Below are positions 18,095-27,050 of a stretch of DNA of 64,000 nucleotides, in pieces. Source of the DNA: Anaerolineales bacterium (GTDB lineage Bacteria; Chloroflexota; Anaerolineae; 4572-78; J111); NCBI GenBank assembly GCA_015075185.1, contig JABTUW010000002.1, forward strand, positions 1-64,000, written 5' to 3'. The position numbers and the translations under genes were made by a program. Each line of letters begins with the position of its first letter. Positions within the stretch are counted from its first letter, which is position 1. Under the pieces are notes generated by a model. It made no database searches and was not told the origin of the DNA. It worked only from the letters and a program-made list of their open reading frames with translations.

Positions 18095-19093
18095 TCAGGG
18101 CTTATACCCATGCTCTTCTACATAAATAATTTTGCTGCCTTGAGGACAAAATTTGAAAGGTGTGGGCTGTAACTCCGGCAAAGCCCGGTAAATATCGGTA
18201 TGATGGGCCGGGTCGGCGTAGAGGAGGAGAAAACCACCCCCTCCTGCGCCTAATAGTTTACCGCCGATAGCCCCGGCAGCTCTGGCCCGTTCATACCACT
18301 TGTCAATTTGACCGTTGCTGATACTGCTGGCTAACTTGCGTTTTTCCAACCAACCGGCGTGGAGAATTTCACCGAAAGCGTCAATATCATCTCGGCCGAG
18401 CGCCTCACATAACTCACCGGCCAAGCTAACCATCCGCCGGAGGGAGGCCCGTTTGTCTTCACTTGAGCGGGTGACCTGGCCCTGTTCGGCTAAAATACCA
18501 TCGGCGCTGCGGGTCAGGCCCGTGTAAAGCAGCAACAACCTTGACTCCAATCGTTTGCGGGTGGCGGACGAGCAGATGATCGGATCCGCAAAGACGCTGC
18601 CATCTGGATTGAAGCGGATATACTGCAAACCGCCGTACGCGGCAATATATTGATCCTGCTTGCCAATAGGTTTGCGGCAGCGGTCAATTTCGATATGGCA
18701 AGCCTCATCAGCCAAACGCTCGGCCCCGGCCATATGCCCCTTATAGGCATACAGGGCATTCAGTAAACCGACGGTATAGCTGCTCGAAGAACCCAAACCG
18801 GTTCCCTGTGAAGGGATATCAGAGATGGAAGTAATTTCGATGCCTTGTCTAATATCGAGTAAATACAGGGCTTCCCGAATCAACTCATGCTTTAGCTCGT
18901 CCACACTGTCCACAATCTCGGTGACAGAGTAGCTCGCCCGAATCTTATGATCGAACTTTGGGTTAACGGTGATGTAGATATACTTGTCAATGGCCGTGCT
19001 AACGACAGCACCTTGTTCTTGCTCATAAAAAGCAGGTAGGTCACTGCCGCCGCCGGCAAAACTAATGCGTAGGGGGGTTCGAGTAATGATCAT
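18095..19093 (-). CDS. hddA: D-glycero-alpha-D-manno-heptose 7-phosphate kinase (GHMP family)
   Basis: Phosphorylates D-glycero-alpha-D-manno-heptose 7-phosphate at C1, the second step of the GDP-heptose route. The start MIITRTPLRISFAGGGSDLP is the GHMP motif 1 as found in HddA; the ATP loop is GTGLGSSSSYTVGLLNAL, and the C-terminal motif 3 is GAIGGKLLGAGGGGFLLL. Length (332) is normal. AGGAAGG precedes the ATG at 19093. It is the last gene of its run, after the radical SAM gene, and is followed by a terminator. Partner enzymes are at 22981, 28513 and 29163. Fucokinase-like GHMP kinases are the alternative, but the presence of the other three steps favours heptose. Confidence 0.88.
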   Translation of the reverse strand: MIITRTPLRISFAGGGSDLPAFYEQEQGAVVSTAIDKYIYITVNPKFDHKIRASYSVTEIVDSVDELKHELIREALYLLDIRQGIEITSISDIPSQGTGLGSSSSYTVGLLNALYAYKGHMAGAERLADEACHIEIDRCRKPIGKQDQYIAAYGGLQYIRFNPDGSVFADPIICSSATRKRLESRLLLLYTGLTRSADGILAEQGQVTRSSEDKRASLRRMVSLAGELCEALGRDDIDAFGEILHAGWLEKRKLASSISNGQIDKWYERARAAGAIGGKLLGAGGGGFLLLYADPAHHTDIYRALPELQPTPFKFCPQGSKIIYVEEHGYKP

Positions 19094-19196
19094 CCAGCTA
19101 TCCTTCCTGACATCTCAATGAATCTGATTAGGAACTTGTGACGGTAGTATAACTGTCGCCGGTAGAAGCAGGGTTTAGGCTGACTCGTTCATGGTA

Positions 19197-20816
19197 TTAA
19201 CTGCGAATAAATGACAAGGTTTGCAGTCCGGCGTTCACGGCGCTTTTGAACCCGGCCCATGTGTTGAGGCCCTTGAGGATGGTTATAATTGGCTCAGGCC
19301 GTAAGGCCCATTCGCGGGTGGCCCGTTTTTGCCAATACATCAGCCGTTCAGCCGGCAAATCGGCGTAGTCGAGTACGGTGGATTGGTCCATGTCCACCTG
19401 CTCCCAGTTGGTACCGGGGCGGAACCAGCCATTTTCAACCACTTCATAAAAGAAGGGCGTGCCGGGATACGGCGCGGCGATGTGGAAAATGGCCACATTG
19501 AGCGGCAGAGTTTTGGAAAAGGCGATGGTCTGCTTGATGGTTTCTTCCGTTTCGCCGGGCAGACCGATGATGAAATAACCGAAGTTTTTGATGCCGGCTT
19601 TTCTGGCCCAGCTTAAGGCCCGTTCGGCCTTGTCAGGTGAAGCGCCCTTTCTGGCTCGTTTGAGAATTTCTTCCGATCCCGATTCGATGCCCCAAGAAAT
19701 CATGTGGCAGCCAGCTTTGCCCATCATCGTCAGCATTTCTTCATCCACATAGTCAACCCGGCTATTACACATCCATTTCATGTCAATCTTTTCTTCGATC
19801 ATAGCCTGGCACAGGCTCATCACCTGATCACGGTTGACGGTAAACAGGTCGGCGTACAGCATGACGTTGTTGATACCCAACTTTTTGAGCATCCAAAGTT
19901 CGGCCATGATGTTTTCCGCCGAGCGTACCCGCACCGAGTAGTTATAGCTAACGTGCTTGATGCAGTATTTACAGCCGGCCGGGCAGCCCCGGCTGGGCAC
20001 CACAAAGGTATAAGGCCCTTTAATCAAAGGCAACCGATAAGCATCAAGCGGCAGCATCTCCTGCCGGGGCAAAGGCAGGTCATCCAGATTGGGGATAAAG
20101 GGCCGGTCAAGACTCATTTTGATTTGTCCGGCGCTGCGCCAAGCCAATCCTTTGATGGAACTCAGGTCGCCCCGGCTGACCATTTCTGCGGTGATGGGGG
20201 TGCGGGTTGGGTCGGTTTTCTGGATGAGCGCTTCCATGGCGGCGTTACTGCCGGTCTTGCCATCTAAGGCATCAATGAGTTCGCGCAAAGTTAATTCCGG
20301 CTCACCCCGCACCACAAAATCAAGGGCCGGGTAGTCGGTCATAGTATTGACGGTGTTGGGGGTAACGTGAGTGCCAAAAGCGATAGTTTTAGCCCCTTTG
20401 CTTTTGGCCAGAAAAACGCCGTACATATCATTGGTTAAGGTGGGCGCAGTTACCTGGGTTAGGTAATAGCGGGGCCGCTTTTTCGCTAAAAGACCTTCAA
20501 ATTCGGGCCAGGTCATCCGGGTGGCAATGGCATCCACAATCTCTACCTTGTATTCCGGCTGCAAACAGGCAGCAAAGGTGGCCAGTTCCATTTGCGGCCA
20601 GATCATATTTTCGCGGGAGCGCCGGCCCACCCGGTGCTGCGACCTGATCCAGATACCACGGTCAGGGGCGGGCGGATTGACCAGCAACACATCCACCATC
20701 TCCGGGCTTCTTTTCGCTTTGGTCGGTTCTTGCATCATCGCGCTGATATCGGGAAATTCAGCCATGCGCATTTTTTTTATCGGTCGTGTGCCAAGATTGA
20801 TCCATTCAGTTGACAT
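19197..20816 (-). CDS. B12-binding-domain radical SAM protein
   Basis: Residues about 45-190 form a cobalamin-binding-type domain (VLLVNPPAPDRG, GAKTIAFGTHVTPN, LDFVVRGEPELTL). The radical SAM core follows, with the 4Fe-4S motif CPAGCKYC near residue 265, then GINNVMLYADLFTVNRDQV and GIESGSEEILKRARKG. The C-terminal 80 residues (YWQKRATREWALRPEP) are like those of hopanoid- and magnesium-protoporphyrin-type enzymes of this class. The reaction cannot be read from the sequence; lipid or sugar methylation and rearrangement are both known in the family. The start is set at ATG 20816, which has GGGGA ten bases upstream; a TTG at 20834 is in frame but lacks a site. It sits between a polyprenyl-phosphate sugar transferase and the heptose kinase, so a role in making the glycan or its lipid carrier is possible. 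Confidence 0.85.
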   Translation of the reverse strand: MSTEWINLGTRPIKKMRMAEFPDISAMMQEPTKAKRSPEMVDVLLVNPPAPDRGIWIRSQHRVGRRSRENMIWPQMELATFAACLQPEYKVEIVDAIATRMTWPEFEGLLAKKRPRYYLTQVTAPTLTNDMYGVFLAKSKGAKTIAFGTHVTPNTVNTMTDYPALDFVVRGEPELTLRELIDALDGKTGSNAAMEALIQKTDPTRTPITAEMVSRGDLSSIKGLAWRSAGQIKMSLDRPFIPNLDDLPLPRQEMLPLDAYRLPLIKGPYTFVVPSRGCPAGCKYCIKHVSYNYSVRVRSAENIMAELWMLKKLGINNVMLYADLFTVNRDQVMSLCQAMIEEKIDMKWMCNSRVDYVDEEMLTMMGKAGCHMISWGIESGSEEILKRARKGASPDKAERALSWARKAGIKNFGYFIIGLPGETEETIKQTIAFSKTLPLNVAIFHIAAPYPGTPFFYEVVENGWFRPGTNWEQVDMDQSTVLDYADLPAERLMYWQKRATREWALRPEPIITILKGLNTWAGFKSAVNAGLQTLSFIRS

Positions 20817-20854
20817 GATTGTTCCCCATCTCAATCAAAAATTCTTCAATTCTT

Positions 20855-22075
20855 TTAATGACGGCCATTGGTACTAAACTTGCCCAAATCCTTCTGAGCT
20901 TTGGCGTCGCGCTTGGTCAACTCAGATAGTACCAGGGTCAGCAGCCAGGATGTAATCAACTGCAGGCCGGTCAAGACCAATATAGTACTGGCTGCCGGTA
21001 CAAACCAGGGAGCGATTTCTGTTTTACGCTTGGTGCGATCCCAACGCCGCCAGACCGAAGTGCTGTAGATCAACCCGCCTAGGGTTATCGAGCCCAATCC
21101 AAACCAGCCAAACTGCCCTTCCAGCGGTTTGCTCAACAGCGGCTTACCAAAGACCCCCTGGCGAACGGGGCGCTTATGAAAGAGAGAAACCAGGTAATTA
21201 AAAACCGTCCCAATCGAGAAAATATTGACCCCCGCCGAGCCTAACACCAAACCGACAAACCAGGAAACCAGTTGCGAGTCTTCACGCCTGGCCTGGCTGC
21301 GGCTGAGGGTGCGCCACAGGGTTGACAAAATACCCAACCCCACCAGGCCGGCGCCGATAAGGCCAAAAATACGAGCCGGGTTATAGGTCAAGGCCGTCAT
21401 CAAAATGGTATTGAGGAAGCGCATCCCGTCATGGACCACACTTAACTTGGAACGGCCCACCCGTTCCGAGTAGGTAATCGGCACTTCGACAATACTCAAA
21501 TCTTCATACATGGCCCGGGTGCTCATGACCGGGGTAAAGTTAAGGCCATCGGGCAGAGGGTAGAGCTTGAGCAGCGCTTCTCGGCGGAGCACGCGCTGGC
21601 CGCTGGCGCTGTCGGTAACATGACGGTTGCTGATAATGCTAACCAGGGTCGCAAAAATGGTGTTGCCAATTCGGCGGACCAACGGCATCTCGCTATCACT
21701 GCCGGCCATGCGAGAACCGACGACAACATCGGCCTTGCCTTCCACAATCGGCCGGCAGAGTTGGGGGTAAGCTTCAGGCGGGTAAGTCCCATCCGCATCC
21801 AGAAAGGCCAGCAAGTTACCCTTGGCCTGACGAAAACCGGTTTTGATAGCTGCGCCATAGCCCTGGTTGACCGGATGTCTGACCAAGACAACTTCAGGAT
21901 AACTGGCCACGATCTCAGGGGTGCGGTCCTGAGAACCATCATCCACAATGATCAACTCCAATTCTGAAACACCGGCTTCGACCAGTGGCTGTTTGACCGC
22001 CAACACTCGCTCGATGATATCGGCGATACCGTCTTCCTCATTCAAGGCGGGAATGACGACTGATAAGGTATTCAC
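20855..22075 (-). CDS. Membrane glycosyltransferase, dolichyl/undecaprenyl-phosphate sugar synthase type
   Basis: Residues 1-225 are a GT2 domain of the DPM1 group: LSVVIPALNEEDGIADIIER, LIIVDDGSQDRTPEIV, NQGYGAAIKTGFRQAKG and FLDADGTYPPE (DAD binds the metal). RSKLSVVHDGMRFL is the typical close of the domain. Four hydrophobic segments follow (about 240-260, 280-305, 330-350, 370-395). Such enzymes load a sugar from a nucleotide donor onto a polyprenyl phosphate at the inner face of the membrane. The start is GTG 22075 with GAGAGGAG upstream. Just before it is a TTCAAAC-repeat promoter with a TACAAT -10 box. Confidence 0.87.
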   Translation of the reverse strand: MNTLSVVIPALNEEDGIADIIERVLAVKQPLVEAGVSELELIIVDDGSQDRTPEIVASYPEVVLVRHPVNQGYGAAIKTGFRQAKGNLLAFLDADGTYPPEAYPQLCRPIVEGKADVVVGSRMAGSDSEMPLVRRIGNTIFATLVSIISNRHVTDSASGQRVLRREALLKLYPLPDGLNFTPVMSTRAMYEDLSIVEVPITYSERVGRSKLSVVHDGMRFLNTILMTALTYNPARIFGLIGAGLVGLGILSTLWRTLSRSQARREDSQLVSWFVGLVLGSAGVNIFSIGTVFNYLVSLFHKRPVRQGVFGKPLLSKPLEGQFGWFGLGSITLGGLIYSTSVWRRWDRTKRKTEIAPWFVPAASTILVLTGLQLITSWLLTLVLSELTKRDAKAQKDLGKFSTNGRH

Positions 22076-22125
22076 TACTTGGATCTCCTCTCACAATGAC
22101 AGGGATAACCGGCTAACTGTGAGTT

Positions 22126-22160
22126 ATTGTAACATAGCCAGGTTTGAATTGAGTTTGAAG
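22126..22160 (-). promoter_or_regulatory. PhoB/OmpR-type promoter: TTCAAAC direct repeat, 10-base spacer, TACAAT
   Basis: Minus strand: TTCAAACTCAATTCAAAC (22159-22142) has two TTCAAAC heptamers 11 bases apart. Ten bases later comes TACAAT (22131-22126). The spacing matches the known PhoB arrangement, where the box replaces the -35 and ends 10 bases before the -10. It drives the glycosyltransferase gene that starts at 22075. The same layout is found at 35812-35845 and 35902-35935. Confidence 0.75.
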
Positions 22161-22231
22161 TAAAAATCTATTAAAGGCTTTTTGATTCAGTTGATCAACG
22201 GGAAATGAGCTATCCGGGGAGTATGAGGCCA

Positions 22232-22984
22232 TTAGCCGCGAAATTGCTCTAACGCTCCGAAAAACACCTCGGCCTCATGATGATTATTGCCCATTTGACG
22301 CCGATCTTTTATCGGTTTGGCCGGAGTGCCAACCGCGATACTGTAAGGAGGAATATCGCCGGTGACGACAGCGCCTGCGCCGATGATACTCCCCTGGCCA
22401 ATGGTCACACCATCCACCACCGTCGCCCCCGCGCCAATCCAAACATCATCTTCAATGACAATGCCCCGCGCCGTAATCCCCTGCTCACGAATGGGCCGGT
22501 TGGGGTCCTGGTAGACGTGGTTTACGGCCACAATTTGAACCATTGGCCCGGTATAGACCCCATTGCCAATCCTTACCCCGCCCTGCCCGCGAATGACATT
22601 AAATTCACCAATAAAACAATTCTTACCGATAGTAATCCCGGCCTGGGGCAAATTGCGAAAATTAAAAACGTGCAGCATAGTGTGGTGCATAATAAAAGTG
22701 CTATCGCCAATAACAATCCCCGCCGGAAGAGCGTGCAAATAGACTCCCTGATCCAGATACACCCCTTTGCCCAACTTAACGCCATTCGCGTGCGCAATTC
22801 GCACCCCGGCTTCAATGGCCGGCATGCCGTTCAACTTCATAATTAGCCGGTAGGCCAGACCCCGTAGTCCAATACCTAAAACGGTAGGCACCCAACTGCA
22901 CAGCCCCAGCACCAATTGTTCCAAGAGGTAAACAGGCCAGCTTGAGGCTTGCCCGGCTAGATAGTAACGCAATTGCTCGATCAT
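22232..22984 (-). CDS. Hexapeptide-repeat acyltransferase (left-handed beta-helix)
   Basis: Residues about 45-235 are a run of isoleucine/valine-led hexapeptides ([60 protein letters not shown]) ending [11 protein letters not shown], as in serine and maltose/galactoside O-acetyltransferases. The catalytic His candidate is in [13 protein letters not shown]. The N-terminal 40 residues hold a hydrophobic stretch ([23 protein letters not shown]) suggesting membrane association, as in some colanic acid and O-antigen acyltransferases. Its start overlaps the GmhB stop by four bases (ATGA). The acceptor is probably a sugar of the surface glycan. Confidence 0.85.
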   Translation of the reverse strand: MIEQLRYYLAGQASSWPVYLLEQLVLGLCSWVPTVLGIGLRGLAYRLIMKLNGMPAIEAGVRIAHANGVKLGKGVYLDQGVYLHALPAGIVIGDSTFIMHHTMLHVFNFRNLPQAGITIGKNCFIGEFNVIRGQGGVRIGNGVYTGPMVQIVAVNHVYQDPNRPIREQGITARGIVIEDDVWIGAGATVVDGVTIGQGSIIGAGAVVTGDIPPYSIAVGTPAKPIKDRRQMGNNHHEAEVFFGALEQFRG

Positions 22985-23625
22985 AAGCGAGTATTCTTTA
23001 ATCTACTTACAAACTGACTACCCGGGATTTGCTGATACCCGGCCAAATCTGAAGGTTCTGACGTCTCGATAATGCCCAGGTGCACTTTAAGAATATAATC
23101 AGCAGCCTCCAGCAAGTCATAGAAAACTAGCGGAGAATGTCCCCCGCTAACATGAGATGAAGAGGCAAGTTGCTCGCTCCCACGACCGGTTAGCACCAAT
23201 ATGGTGTGGCAGCCGACCTGCTGCCCGGCCTGAATATCGGTCATAGCATCACCAATAAGATAGGAAGCCTTTAAATCAAGTCCCATTTCTGCCGCCGCTT
23301 GCAGCAGCATCCCTGGTTTCGGTTTGCGGCAGTCACAATTATCTTCCGGCCGGTGTGGACAGTAGAGGACCCGATCAATTCTCCCCCCAGAGGCAGTTAT
23401 TTCCTCCACCATTTTTCGATTAATCTCTTCGACCACTCTGGCTGAAACAATTCCCCGTCCCACAACAGCCTGATTGGTGACGACAATAATCGGCAGGTTG
23501 AGACGACTTAGGGCAGCCAGGCCGCTTTTAGCCCCCGGCAAAAATTCGAATTCAGTCCAGCTTTTCACATGATCGGAGCGGTTTTGGCAAATGACTCCAT
23601 CCCGATCAAGAAATATTGCTCGCAT
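22981..23625 (-). CDS. gmhB: D-glycero-D-manno-heptose 1,7-bisphosphate 7-phosphatase (HAD-IIIA, GmhB)
   Basis: Removes the 7-phosphate in the heptose pathway. HAD motif 1 is LDRDGVI (nucleophile and acid/base Asp), motif 2 VVTNQA, motif 3 CRKPKPGM and motif 4 IGDAMTDI. The zinc loop [11 protein letters not shown] between motifs 2 and 3 is a hallmark of GmhB and histidinol phosphatase relatives. It has an extra C-terminal tail of about 35 residues. The 52-bp element copy B lies 60-110 bases upstream, so this gene and the acyltransferase probably form its transcription unit. Confidence 0.9.
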   Translation of the reverse strand: MRAIFLDRDGVICQNRSDHVKSWTEFEFLPGAKSGLAALSRLNLPIIVVTNQAVVGRGIVSARVVEEINRKMVEEITASGGRIDRVLYCPHRPEDNCDCRKPKPGMLLQAAAEMGLDLKASYLIGDAMTDIQAGQQVGCHTILVLTGRGSEQLASSSHVSGGHSPLVFYDLLEAADYILKVHLGIIETSEPSDLAGYQQIPGSQFVSRLKNTRL

Positions 23626-23686
23626 CCTAATCGTCTTTCCCTTTTACTCCTTGTCCAGACCACTAATAACTTACTCATCAAGAGTT

Positions 23687-23738
23687 TAACAAGGCTTAAT
23701 GATAAAGCTGTGAGAACATACTTAGAAAAAAGTTAGAA
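23687..23738 (-). promoter_or_regulatory. 52-bp promoter/operator element, copy B
   Basis: Minus strand: TTCTAACTTTTTTCTAAG, then TATG, TTCTCAC, AGC, TTTATCATTAA, and TTGTTAAAC at the end. Heptamers start every 11 bases. With TTCTAA as the -35 and TATCAT as the -10 the spacer is 17. It lies in front of gmhB. Confidence 0.8.
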
Positions 23739-23777
23739 ATAAGCTACCAAAGTCACTGACAAGGCCTTAGGACCTCG

Positions 23778-25769
23778 CTAATTTGATCCCATCAAAGCAT
23801 CCAGTTCGTTCTGTGCCTCCGTAAGATCGGCTATGCAGTTCGTCACCAGCAGTACGCCGGCCTCTTTAACCCCACTGTCAGGTTTGTCAAACCATTGCCC
23901 CAGGAGTTCAAGGGCTTTATTACATTGATCTAATCCATTTGTCAGTTTGTGATGGATCTGTTGGGCTTCAGGCGGTGCAGTCAGGTCGTTGATTTGGCTA
24001 ATGAACTGCCTTGTTTTGGGGGCAAAATCTGAGAACTTAGCCCGAAATTCTTCACGGCTCAAATTCCCCTCTTGATAAGCCATCGCCGCTTCTCCAAATT
24101 TTTGAGCAGCATCCGACATTTTTTGGCTGAGACTGCCCACACTTGTGGTGTACTCGGCCAGCAAATCAGGACCTTGATTAACCGGCGTATCCGGACTCGG
24201 TGCATCGCTTTGATCGTTGAGGCTGCTGCTGGAATTCTCTTCTAGACTCTTATTATTCGTTGCCTCTTGAGTAGCCTCGACCGCACCAGTAACCAACGGC
24301 AATTCAAAGTCCGGCAGATTCAATTCCGATACGGCCGGTTTAGTCAGATTCGACTCCGACATGCCTGTAACTCGCTGGCAATTAGGGGCTTGTTGTTCTA
24401 ACGAAGCGCAAACGAATACAAGTTTATCTTCGGTCAGGGCTGGAATGGGGTCGGTTCGATTGACCGAAGCTTGAGCCAATTTCACCTCCCGCTGAACCTG
24501 ACCACCCTGCCATTGCATCTTCACTAAGCCTATGTCTTTGGCAAACCAGTAAACGTTAGTTAGATTTATCGTTTGAACTGCCGGCACAATCCGATCATTA
24601 ATGCTAAAATCTATGTTCAATTCGAGGTTAAGTTTCTGTTCTACCCGTAAAGACTTTTGTGGACCCATGGGTGTCTCTATCACTTCAAAACCGGCGGCGG
24701 TATAAACGACTTTTGCCTGACCACGAGCAATTTTGCCCGCAACAATCTGCTCTCCCTGGCTGGCATTGACAGTCCCACCGACATCAAACTCTTGCGTCCA
24801 GGTCGCATCCGCCGCTTCCATTACCTCAGGTTGGGGCAAAAATACGCCACGGGGGTTATCAAAATGCAAATCCCCAAATTCGATAATGCGGCGCATATCC
24901 CCCAGGTAACTGCCACCCAAACCTTCTGGCAGGCAAACAACATTAAATTGAATGTCCTGACCCTCGTACTGAGCGCCGAGCCTGACCTGGCTGGCCGAGA
25001 ATGTTTCAATACGCTCCTGAAATGAAGTAGCAGGGCTATTGTAAGTCCAGGTGATGCCGGGCTGTAGCGGCCAATATGGGTGGCTACATAAGCCCAGGTC
25101 CGCTTTAACCACCGAGTTCGGGGCTGCCGCCGGAGCTTCAGCTACCGTCACTTGAGAGACAGGCTCGGCCGCGCCGGGATTGGTTGAAGCTTCATCGTCA
25201 TAATCAACAGGGCTTACCACATCGGATTGCTCCGCCGCTGCTGCTTCACCTTGAAAACTGAGCCGATTTTTGAGCCGCGCCACATTCAACTTGGCTTGTT
25301 TAAGGTAATTGGCTAATGGGGTCTTGGCCACAGCAATTTCAATGGGCACAGTCGTGTCTAGCTGAACTACCGTATCCACTTTGACAGTTTGATTAAAATC
25401 CAGGGGTACAAGGGTATCAATAGGGAAATCGGCTTTAATCGGCACATCCAGCATAATCTCCCCTGCCGGCGTTTTAAATGGTAATTTCATCTCCTGGTCA
25501 ATAGGAATGACCGTTTTGATCGGGATATCCATTTTTTGGTTGAAGGGTATATCCGCCTTCATCGGCACCGCCTGGTTGACCCGGACATCGTAAACAACTA
25601 CTTCGTTAGCCAGCTTGTCCAGGGTTGCTTCGGCCTGGCCCAGGGCCTCGACGGCGGTTAGTCGAGCCAGATTAAGAGCATAGAGTAAAGCTAAATTAAG
25701 GATGAACAGGCTGATAACTACACCCCACAGTAATGAGATTGATAGCCGGGTTGACTCGCTTTGTCGCAT
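23778..25769 (-). CDS. Exported membrane-anchored protein of unknown function with Pro-rich beta repeats
   Basis: The start is placed at ATG 25769, which has GGGAGGGG upstream; an ATG at 25805 overlaps the previous gene and lacks a site. A membrane helix (ISLLWGVVISLFILNLALLYAL) is followed by a heptad-like stretch and then a run of roughly ten-residue units around residues 55-150 (MKADIPFNQK, MDIPIKTVIPIDQ, VPIKADFPIDTLVPLD, VQLDTTVPIEI). A globular part (about 230-450) has CSHPYWPLQPGITWTYNSP and ends near VYWFAKDIGLVKMQW, a pattern of surface lipoprotein-like beta-domains. After that are a low-complexity linker rich in Ser/Asn/Glu and a C-terminal helical bundle of about 120 residues. No family is recognised. 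It is downstream of two other exported proteins and seems to be transcribed with them. Confidence 0.7.
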   Translation of the reverse strand: MRQSESTRLSISLLWGVVISLFILNLALLYALNLARLTAVEALGQAEATLDKLANEVVVYDVRVNQAVPMKADIPFNQKMDIPIKTVIPIDQEMKLPFKTPAGEIMLDVPIKADFPIDTLVPLDFNQTVKVDTVVQLDTTVPIEIAVAKTPLANYLKQAKLNVARLKNRLSFQGEAAAAEQSDVVSPVDYDDEASTNPGAAEPVSQVTVAEAPAAAPNSVVKADLGLCSHPYWPLQPGITWTYNSPATSFQERIETFSASQVRLGAQYEGQDIQFNVVCLPEGLGGSYLGDMRRIIEFGDLHFDNPRGVFLPQPEVMEAADATWTQEFDVGGTVNASQGEQIVAGKIARGQAKVVYTAAGFEVIETPMGPQKSLRVEQKLNLELNIDFSINDRIVPAVQTINLTNVYWFAKDIGLVKMQWQGGQVQREVKLAQASVNRTDPIPALTEDKLVFVCASLEQQAPNCQRVTGMSESNLTKPAVSELNLPDFELPLVTGAVEATQEATNNKSLEENSSSSLNDQSDAPSPDTPVNQGPDLLAEYTTSVGSLSQKMSDAAQKFGEAAMAYQEGNLSREEFRAKFSDFAPKTRQFISQINDLTAPPEAQQIHHKLTNGLDQCNKALELLGQWFDKPDSGVKEAGVLLVTNCIADLTEAQNELDALMGSN

Positions 25770-25791
25770 AGTTCTATCCCCTCCCACAGAT

Positions 25792-27024
25792 CTAATTTTG
25801 TTCAAGGACGATAGGCAGAAAGGTTAAAGAAAACTCTGCCGTTGTTTCCGCTGCCGCCATTTTAGTTGAGCTTATCGGGTTTCCCAGAATAGTCCCCACC
25901 ACTTCCAGACCGACCCCTTCTTCCAGCCAGCTCCCCAGTGTTTGTTTAGTGTTGGTAATAAATTGACCCGGTGGTACGGAAACTTGTATATTCAGAACAT
26001 CATTTGCCTGGTTTACACCAGCAGTTAATTTCCATGCTGTACCGGTACTTTGTGGTGAAGCTGCGCTTGCCGGCAGTTCTTGCCAGGCTAAGACATTTAC
26101 TTCAAGGGGAACAACTACTGAGTCCTTCTCCGTCAGAGCTAAAACGACTTGCCACGAAGTTCCACTATAGCGGGCAATCGTCAGGCCCCAGAACGGACCT
26201 TGGGCATCTTCAATTCGCCAGGCTGACACCCAAGCCGGCCCATCACTTAATTCAACGGCAGTGGCAAACCAATGGTGATCGTAATCTTCCGTCGTGTCTG
26301 CTGTCTTTACCCCTTCAGATGAAGCGGGGGGTTGTCCCAGGCCGGCCTTTTGTTCAAGCCAACCACCAAACGCAGTCGTCAAGTTAGACAAAGACTGCGC
26401 CCGCCGCAATCCTTGCATATCAACTCGGGCCACACCTTTTTCTTGTCCACTTATTTCAATGCCTGTCCAGTCGGCGTGATAATCAGAGTCGATCAAGATA
26501 CCCGCAATTTGGCCGACATGGATACTGCCAGTACCGCCTTCGGGAATCAAAGAACCTTTAGGTCTCAAAACAAGATTATTTAAGCTCAATTCAGGTGTGG
26601 TTACAGTCAATTTATAGACCTGCTGAGCGGCATTGTCATCCCATTGCCATGTAGCCAGCGTTTGAGCAGCTTCATCTTTAAATGTATAGGTCGCCGAGCC
26701 AGAATCGTAACTCAGGGTACCGGTATAAGTTTTGCCGACAAACTCCTGATTGCCGGTAAAATTCTGGCGTTGCACTGAAAACTGCTGTGATTCAACGCCG
26801 GAAATCTTAATATCCGACATCGAAATGATGAAGCCGAAATCTTGACCGCCGTCAGTAATCCTGCCGGCGGCATAGCGCCATTCAACTCGTAAGCTGCTGT
26901 CAGGGCGCCACTTTTCCAGCCGGTTAATAGCCGAGGAATTTATATCCGGCCAGGGGCCAAACTTTGCCGATAAAGGCCAAGCACTCGCCAGCCCGGCCAA
27001 CTTTAAAAATTTTCTGCGATCCAT
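25792..27024 (-). CDS. Tat-exported protein of unknown function ending FLPIVLEQN
   Basis: The N-terminus MDRRKFLKLAGLASAWPLSA is a twin-arginine signal (RRKFLK). The mature part is rich in beta-strands, with an N-terminal domain on WRPDSSLRVEWRYAAGRITD and a fold reminiscent of lipocalin-like secreted hydroxylase-type proteins (DHHWFATAVELSDG, WVSAWRIEDAQGPFWGLTIA). The latter pattern is like the AttH/CrtC-type family, but I am not certain. It ends FSLTFLPIVLEQN, a variant of the FLP tail. The spacing of 26 bases to the preceding gene and 22 bases to the following one suggests one operon. Confidence 0.7.
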   Translation of the reverse strand: MDRRKFLKLAGLASAWPLSAKFGPWPDINSSAINRLEKWRPDSSLRVEWRYAAGRITDGGQDFGFIISMSDIKISGVESQQFSVQRQNFTGNQEFVGKTYTGTLSYDSGSATYTFKDEAAQTLATWQWDDNAAQQVYKLTVTTPELSLNNLVLRPKGSLIPEGGTGSIHVGQIAGILIDSDYHADWTGIEISGQEKGVARVDMQGLRRAQSLSNLTTAFGGWLEQKAGLGQPPASSEGVKTADTTEDYDHHWFATAVELSDGPAWVSAWRIEDAQGPFWGLTIARYSGTSWQVVLALTEKDSVVVPLEVNVLAWQELPASAASPQSTGTAWKLTAGVNQANDVLNIQVSVPPGQFITNTKQTLGSWLEEGVGLEVVGTILGNPISSTKMAAAETTAEFSLTFLPIVLEQN

Positions 27025-27050
27025 GATGTTAAAAATCCCAACTTTTGCTC

